From Chrysochromulina tobinii (Eukaryota; Haptophyta; Prymnesiales; Chrysochromulinaceae), in the NCBI GenBank assembly GCA_001275005.1, contig JWZX01001474.1:1-10804 (forward strand): DNA of 10,804 nucleotides. The letters run 5' to 3'. Shown in pieces: positions 7,294 through 10,804 of the stretch (the stretch's first letter is position 1; every line of letters starts with the position of its first letter). A program made the position numbers and the translations under genes. Under the pieces are notes generated by a model. It saw only the letters and a program-made list of their open reading frames with translations, was not told the origin of the DNA and ran no database searches.

Positions 7294-7607
7294 CCTTGCG
7301 CGAGGACGCCCTGTTGCGAGGACGGACGCCCTTGGACGGACGGAGCCAGCGTTTCTTCAGGGGGCGGCGACGATATTTCTACGTTGCCCCTTGCGCCTTG
7401 GCTCGCGCGCTCGCCCATCTGGGGGTTCACCGCCCATGTCGGCGGCAGGCGCGCTCCCTCCCGAGTTCATACATAACATGGGTCTCGCCACTCTTTCTCT
7501 TTGTAGGCTGTTCCGCAATTCTCCGCCTGCATGTGTCATGTCTCATTTCGATAGTCCTGTATTGCTTTCACGGTGGTACCATGGTCCATGCTCCTTGAGC
7601 CCTGGCT
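7294..7607. other. Non-coding interval between TCAAG array and first GTCGAG cluster
   Basis: This stretch holds short related words (GAGGACGCCC, GAGGACGGACGCCC, GGACGGACGG near 7301-7341) and unremarkable mixed-composition sequence. A 111-codon frame starts inside the TCAAG array (7263-7598) but its start is repeat-derived (Ser/Thr codons) and it has no recognisable domain, so it is not called. Confidence 0.5.
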
Positions 7608-7843
7608 GTCGAGCTGTCGAGCTGTCGAGGCTCCGTCGAGCCTCGAGCGGTTGAGTCGAGGCCGTTGTCGAGGCCTTGCCTGTCGAGCCTTGTCGAGCCT
7701 TAGGTCGAGCCTGTCGAGTTCCTGTCGAGCCCCGTCGAGGCTGACTACATGTGGCGGCGCGTCGAGTTGCTGTCGAGGGCTGTCGAGGGCTGTCGAGTTT
7801 CATATGTCGAGGCTGTCGTAAGGCTGTCGAGTTAAATGTCGAG
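7608..7843 (+). repeat. First GTCGAG cluster: 19 exact copies in 236 bp, one orientation
   Basis: GTCGAG begins at 7608, 7616, 7624, 7635, 7655, 7667, 7682, 7692, 7704, 7713, 7724, 7734, 7761, 7772, 7782, 7792, 7806, 7826 and 7838. Fourteen of the 19 are preceded by T (TGTCGAG). The reverse complement CTCGAC is absent. Spacing is irregular, 8-27 bp, most often 8-12. The intervening bases are not conserved, so this is neither a clean minisatellite nor a CRISPR array; it is a word-enriched region. Decayed forms are also present (GTCGTA at 7816, GTCAAG at 7850). Frames through it are low-complexity and are not called as genes. Confidence 0.92.
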
Positions 7844-7860
7844 TGTGCTGTCAAGCTCGA

Positions 7861-8320
7861 GAATGGCATGTAGCTTTGCTATTTTGCATGAAGCACTCTG
7901 ACTCTCACAGCAGTAGGCCTAGAGGACCCACACATAAACCACCAACCAAACTACAAGGTCTACAAACGGATAAAGAACTCGGAGACAGGACGTCACAACC
8001 TATCGACACAACCTTACCCCTGAGAGACCCCTAACCCCTACATAGGCACAGGTTTCTTTACTGTTATTTTTGTAATACCCACCCTAAACCCCTACCTAGC
8101 CACTGGTTTCAAGACCAGAAAATGCAACCTTTATGCAATTCTGAGGAGAATTAGGTTGAAAAGAGCACGAATAAGACAGCACGAACGTGGAACGAAAGGT
8201 CCACCAGAACATCCATCATCTAGCCACAAAGTTGTGTAGTTGACCACGAGTGGGTCCATCAACCTTCACCTTGAAAGAGTGGGGCTCTTGTAACCCGGCT
8301 TTACCCAGTCTCAGACCTCG
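7861..8320. other. Lower-GC spacer between the two GTCGAG clusters
   Basis: This spacer of about 460 bp is clearly less GC-rich than the surrounding DNA and has no GTCGAG word. No gene is seen on either strand. It contains an imperfect 29-bp direct repeat (8028-8110) and pyrimidine-rich stretches. A T-rich Sm-site-like word (ATTTTTG, 8066-8072) is present but no known snRNA was recognised around it. Confidence 0.55.
8028..8110 (+). repeat. Imperfect 29-30 bp direct repeat with telomere-like CCCTAA(A)
   Basis: The copy at 8028-8056 and the copy at 8081-8110 align end to end with one single-base gap and a few substitutions: CCCTAA(A)CCCCTAC, then A/C-TAG-G/C-CAC-A/T-GGTTTC. Both open with CCCTAACCC or CCCTAAACCC, which resembles a C-strand telomere unit, but only one to two units are present in each copy. 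Confidence 0.75.
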
Positions 8321-8321
8321 T

Positions 8322-8498
8322 GTCAAGGCCTGTCGAGGTCTGTCGATGTCTGTCGAGCTGTCGAGCTGTCGAGCTTGACACTTGACGCCGCCAGCACATG
8401 GAGTCAGGGGGGTTTCTGTCGAGGTCTGTCAAGTAGCTGTCGAGCTATCAAGAGCTATCCTGTCGAGTTCCTGTCGAGTTTCCTGTCGAGTTGTCGAG
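8322..8498 (+). repeat. Second GTCGAG cluster: 10 exact copies plus decayed copies
   Basis: GTCGAG begins at 8332, 8352, 8360, 8368, 8418, 8439, 8462, 8473, 8485 and 8493, and every one is preceded by T. Variants GTCAAG (8322, 8428) and GTCGAT (8342) are interspersed. Two reverse-oriented relatives CTTGAC sit at 8374 and 8381. Orientation is otherwise the same as in the first cluster, and the same lack of conserved spacing applies. Confidence 0.9.
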
Positions 8499-8746
8499 GC
8501 CAGGGCTCACGTAGCTGGTAGGGGCGGGGAGGGCGCGGAAGATGAGGTGAGATTTTTTGCGGGGCGCGGCGGCTTTCCTGTGCGGATAGTTAGAAAAACC
8601 CGCTAATCCGATCGCGAACACACTTGGTTTGCCGCGCGGCCATCCCTGGTCTGGTCGGTACCGCTCCCCGGCAGTGCGGACACGTATAGGTCATAAACCG
8701 CCGTCCCGTTCCCCGTTCTTTCCATTGCGCGGCATGCGGAGCGGCC
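8499..8746. other. Non-coding interval past the 3' end of the BRO1-UBA gene
   Basis: This sequence follows the stop codon of the minus-strand BRO1-UBA gene and should hold its 3' UTR. It includes a GC-rich stretch with TTTTTTGCGGGGCGCGG near 8553-8569. A minus-strand frame ends here with a lone CPHC motif, but it overlaps the BRO1-UBA coding region out of frame and lacks a second metal-binding pair, so it is not called. Confidence 0.5.
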
Positions 8747-10084
8747 TTATGGACCGTCGGTGGCACTGTTGAGCAGTTCGTTGGCGGCCGCCCGCACAGA
8801 GCCGCCGTGCTTCGAGAGCGCAGCGGCCGCCTCGTGGCGTGTGAAGCCCATCGCGACGAGCTGCTCAACACCGAGCGCCTCGGCCTCTTCGAATGAGGGA
8901 GGGGGCGGGTCTCCGAGGCTCGCGGCGGACATGGCCGCGACGGGCGGCAGCACAGCCACAGGCGTCGGCTCCCTGCTGACCACCGGCGTCGTTGGCAGCG
9001 ACTGGGGCTCGACGAAGGTGGTGGGGTCGGTGAAGGCGTCTGGTAGCGTGGGCTTGACCAGAAGCTTAGGCAGTCGCTCAGGCTTGGGCAGCATGGCGAA
9101 ATTCGGCACCGACTCATTATACAGCAAGTCGTTGTCCTTCTTCGCTCTCTCGTGCGCACTCCGGCAAAGCTCGTACGCGTCGAGGAACTGCTTGCGCATC
9201 AAAGGATTCGCGTTCACAGTCGCATTCACCGCCTCGCCACACTTGTTGGTGGCGTAGGTGAGCCGGCTGAGCTGGATGCCGTACTCGAACTTCTCGAGGT
9301 GTACGGCGGAGAGGTAGTACTGCTGCACCCCGTCGAAGAGCAAACGGTTCCATTCGACCACATCGAGCCAGTCTTTCGGCATGGCGCCGATCGGCCTGCC
9401 GGCCGCTTTCGCCTGCGCCATGCATGACGAGACGTCCTGGTAGAGGGCCGCGCAGTCGGCGGCCATCTTGGCCATCAACGAGGCCGACTTGTTCTCGTCG
9501 CGCGCCTTTTCGTAGAAGCACTTCATCGCCTGAGCGAGCATCAGCTTCCGGAGAGTGTCGAGCGTGTCGAGAGAAAGGTCCGGGCTGCCCTTCCACGGTG
9601 CCTCGCGCATCTCGCCGTGCAGCAAACCGAGGACGCCGGCGGCCTTCTGGAAGTCGGCCGCCGCATCCTTGATGCCCTCGGCCGTTGCGCGGTCCCGGTG
9701 CGTCGCGGTGAACGCGTACGTTGCGGCCAGGCTGAAGAGCACAGACGCACGCTCAAAGGTCCAGTCATCCACGTGGCCAAACTTTTCTGTTTCGAAGGCG
9801 TCCGACCACTTGAAACCGAGCTCTGCCTCGGTGAGCGAGATGCCGCGGCTCATGAAGGCCGTCTTGAAGAGCAGGATCAGGTACTTGACGAGCACCTCCT
9901 TGAGCTCCTCCGCGCCAGTCTCGCTCATCTTCTCGAGGCCCGCCTTGACGCGCTGGCGCATGCCGTCCGTCTGCTGCACAATCTCGCGGCCCTCGGGACC
10001 CCATTTGGCAGTGTCCACCTTGGGGCCGAGCTGCTTGTCGATGAACACTGTCTGCAGCATCCTCTTCGTGCGAAATGCCAACAT
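8747..10084 (-). CDS. BRO1-domain protein with C-terminal UBA domain (ESCRT-associated)
   Basis: The 445-residue frame runs from ATG at 10084 (context GCCATG) to TAA at 8747. Residues 1 to about 345 match a BRO1 domain of the ALIX/Bro1 type: MLAFRTKRMLQTVF at the start, FKWSDAF (91-97), FERASVLFSLAA (110-121), LMLAQAMKCFYEKA (181-194), and the diagnostic AKKDNDLLYNESVP (314-327), equivalent to the AAKKDNDFIYNDRVP region of ALIX with its conserved tyrosine. A proline-rich linker (about 343-395) includes DPPPPSFEE. Residues about 398-437 form a UBA domain: VEQLVAMGFTRHEAAAAL, then GGSVRAAANELL. BRO1 domains bind ESCRT-III Snf7/CHMP4 on endosomes and UBA domains bind ubiquitin, so the protein probably links ubiquitinated cargo to ESCRT-III. 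The coiled V domain of ALIX is absent. An upstream exon joined in phase at 10093/10440 is possible but not needed, since the BRO1 domain starts at MLAF. Confidence 0.9.
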   Translation of the reverse strand: MLAFRTKRMLQTVFIDKQLGPKVDTAKWGPEGREIVQQTDGMRQRVKAGLEKMSETGAEELKEVLVKYLILLFKTAFMSRGISLTEAELGFKWSDAFETEKFGHVDDWTFERASVLFSLAATYAFTATHRDRATAEGIKDAAADFQKAAGVLGLLHGEMREAPWKGSPDLSLDTLDTLRKLMLAQAMKCFYEKARDENKSASLMAKMAADCAALYQDVSSCMAQAKAAGRPIGAMPKDWLDVVEWNRLLFDGVQQYYLSAVHLEKFEYGIQLSRLTYATNKCGEAVNATVNANPLMRKQFLDAYELCRSAHERAKKDNDLLYNESVPNFAMLPKPERLPKLLVKPTLPDAFTDPTTFVEPQSLPTTPVVSREPTPVAVLPPVAAMSAASLGDPPPPSFEEAEALGVEQLVAMGFTRHEAAAALSKHGGSVRAAANELLNSATDGP

Positions 10085-10439
10085 GGCACCCTGCGCTCGA
10101 GTTTCCAAGGTAGTTCAGTCATCACGACTCAATTCAACGTCATCAGGTCCGCATCAGCTTGAGCGTCTCGTCGCGCCGAGCTGTCCCGGAACCCTCTTGC
10201 CTTTGAGAAGGCTTTAGAAAGTCAAAAGTTGGGTCATCTGAACACCAAGAACCCAAACTCTACGGTGCTGCCTCGGTGGCGCGAAAGGCGAATCCTACCC
10301 TCTAGCTTTGTCGGCTCTCAAACGTGAAACGAGCGGGTCAGGGGTCCCGCGGGGCCGGCCCGCGCCAACTCGCAACTGCAAGTCTGCAACTCTTATCGAC
10401 TCTGCGTGTGTCGAGAGCTCTACAGTTGAGCAGGCTCAC
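10085..10439. other. Interval upstream of the BRO1-UBA start codon: promoter/5' UTR or intron
   Basis: No gene is supported here. On the minus strand the left end carries GCGCAG immediately before GGTGCCATG, a possible splice acceptor (CAG at 10091-10093). The right end begins with GTGAGC, a consensus splice donor (10434-10439). The 349 bp between would be an intron if the two are used together; otherwise this is the BRO1-UBA promoter and 5' UTR plus part of an unrelated intron or 3' flank. Confidence 0.5.
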
Positions 10440-10676
10440 CTTCGCACCTAGCTCGTCGTCATAAGCCAGCGGGTACACGCCAAAGCCAAAGCGCGACAGC
10501 TTGAGGGCACTGCGGCCATTGAGCCGCGGCATGCCTTTGGCACTGTAGGCGAGCTTCTTGTAGTCGCCCTTCCAACGCTGTAGGTGCAAAAAGGCACCCT
10601 CCAAGCTATGAAGCGGCTCCTGGTTGACGAATCGTGTGACACTCCAGCTGCCGTTGATGAGCATCACATTGTACAT
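10440..10676 (-). CDS. Unrecognised exon ending at a consensus splice donor (partial gene)
   Basis: A minus-strand frame with natural-looking protein composition reads from ATG 10676 (MYNVMLINGSW) for 79 codons to GELGAK-like ending YDDELGAK at 10440. There the DNA reads AAG followed by GTGAGC, a textbook 5' splice site in phase 0. Read without splicing, the frame would run a further 34 arginine-rich codons to a TGA at 10338. Visible features are LEGAFLHLQRWKGDYKKL (25-42) and a C-terminal part with LSRFGFGVYPLAYDDEL (60-76); the aromatic and basic residues suggest a folded domain. I do not recognise the family. The frame stays open upstream of this ATG to the right edge of the window, so the exon may begin outside it. 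It could be an internal or final exon of a gene entering from the right, or a 5' exon of the BRO1-UBA gene. Confidence 0.5.
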
Positions 10677-10693
10677 GGGCGCCTCCTCTTCGG

Positions 10694-10804
10694 TCAGGTC
10701 AGCACACAAACGGCCGGCGCCTCGTCCTCTTCGAATGAGGGAGGGGGCGGGTCTTTGAATGAGGGAGGGGGCGGGTCTTTGTTTGAGGTAGGGGGCGGGT
10801 CTTC
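10694..10804 (-). CDS. Partial C-terminus with DPPPPSFK octapeptide repeats (runs off the right edge)
   Basis: In one minus-strand frame the window edge reads E-DPPPTSNK-DPPPPSFK-DPPPPSFEEDEAPAVCVLT and then TGA (10694-10696): three 24-bp units preserving an 8-residue repeat, then an acidic tail. The last unit and tail match the linker DPPPPSFEEAEA of the BRO1-UBA protein in the same frame, which favours this frame as the ancestral coding one. A second frame through the same DNA (RPAPSLIQ repeats) is also open and continues into the exon at 10440-10676. Removing two bases in the GTGTG near 10703-10707 would join the DPPPPSFK frame to that exon. So this is either a true C-terminus, a frameshifted gene, or a sequencing slip. 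Confidence 0.45.
   Translation of the reverse strand, partial: EDPPPTSNKDPPPPSFKDPPPPSFEEDEAPAVCVLT
10732..10804 (-). repeat. 24-bp tandem repeat, three units, at the window edge
   Basis: The plus-strand unit is about GAATGAGGGAGGGGGCGGGTCTTT. The units begin near 10733, 10757 and 10781; the first two are nearly identical and the third has several substitutions (TTTGAGGTAGGG). The array may continue beyond the window. A single copy of the same sequence lies at 8875-8912 inside the BRO1-UBA gene. Confidence 0.85.

Noticed and set aside
7543-7869. Minus-strand frame of about 108 codons through the first GTCGAG cluster
   Set aside because: Its sequence is the repeat translated (Ser/Thr/Arg-rich); there is no evidence of coding constraint.
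8040-8180. Spliceosomal snRNA suggested by ATTTTTG (8066-8072)
   Set aside because: No 5' signature or stem-loops of U1, U2, U4 or U5 were recognised on either strand.
7608-8498. CRISPR array
   Set aside because: The conserved word is only 6-7 bp, spacing is 8-27 bp and irregular, and the context is eukaryotic.
8553-8569. E2F-like site TTTTTTGCGGGGCGCGG
   Set aside because: It lies in the 3' flank of the BRO1-UBA gene with no start codon nearby; short GC-rich matches are expected by chance here.
8590-8700. Zinc-ribbon fragment (TYTCPHCRG) on the minus strand
   Set aside because: There is only one CxxC pair, and the frame overlaps the BRO1-UBA gene out of frame with low-complexity sequence.

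Overview
The window looks like nuclear DNA of a GC-rich unicellular eukaryote, most likely a flagellated alga such as a haptophyte. The evidence is long, mostly unspliced, very GC-rich reading frames of eukaryotic type (an EF-hand/WD40 protein of the WDR49 kind and an ESCRT-type BRO1 protein), eukaryote-like start contexts, one good GT..AG-type donor site, and long non-coding stretches with simple repeats. The taxon is an inference; no rRNA or other phylogenetic marker is present.

Layout from left to right: 1-311 is a non-coding left margin with a near-perfect 40-bp palindrome (22-61). A 1307-residue EF-hand + WD40 protein lies at 312-4235 (minus). It is head-to-head with an alpha/beta hydrolase at 4376-5944 (plus), and the 140 bp between their start codons are probably a shared promoter region. 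5945-6449 is non-coding: a lower-GC part with small TTCAG-type repeats, then a very GC-rich part. At 6450-7094 (minus) lies a small multi-pass membrane protein of clearly lower GC. It carries the Ser/His/Asp/His/His pattern of the CREST (PAQR / alkaline ceramidase / hemolysin-III) superfamily. 7095-8746 is non-coding and repeat-rich. It holds a TCAAG array, then two dense clusters of the directional word GTCGAG (29 exact copies in all) on either side of about 490 bp of lower-GC DNA, which contains an imperfect 29-bp direct repeat with telomere-like CCCTAA(A) words. A BRO1-domain protein with a C-terminal UBA domain lies at 8747-10084 (minus). The right margin holds an unrecognised minus-strand exon ending at a good splice donor (10440) and, at the edge, a 24-bp tandem repeat encoding DPPPPSFK. 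Part of that repeat duplicates 38 bp of the BRO1-UBA gene.

The genes do not form a pathway. The EF-hand/WD40 protein probably acts in the cilium/flagellum, the BRO1-UBA protein in ESCRT-dependent sorting of ubiquitinated membrane cargo, and the two putative hydrolases at membranes. The least explained parts are the GTCGAG clusters, the compact CREST-like gene in its low-GC island, the BRO1-UBA architecture, and the duplicated DPPPPSF segment next to an apparent frame break.
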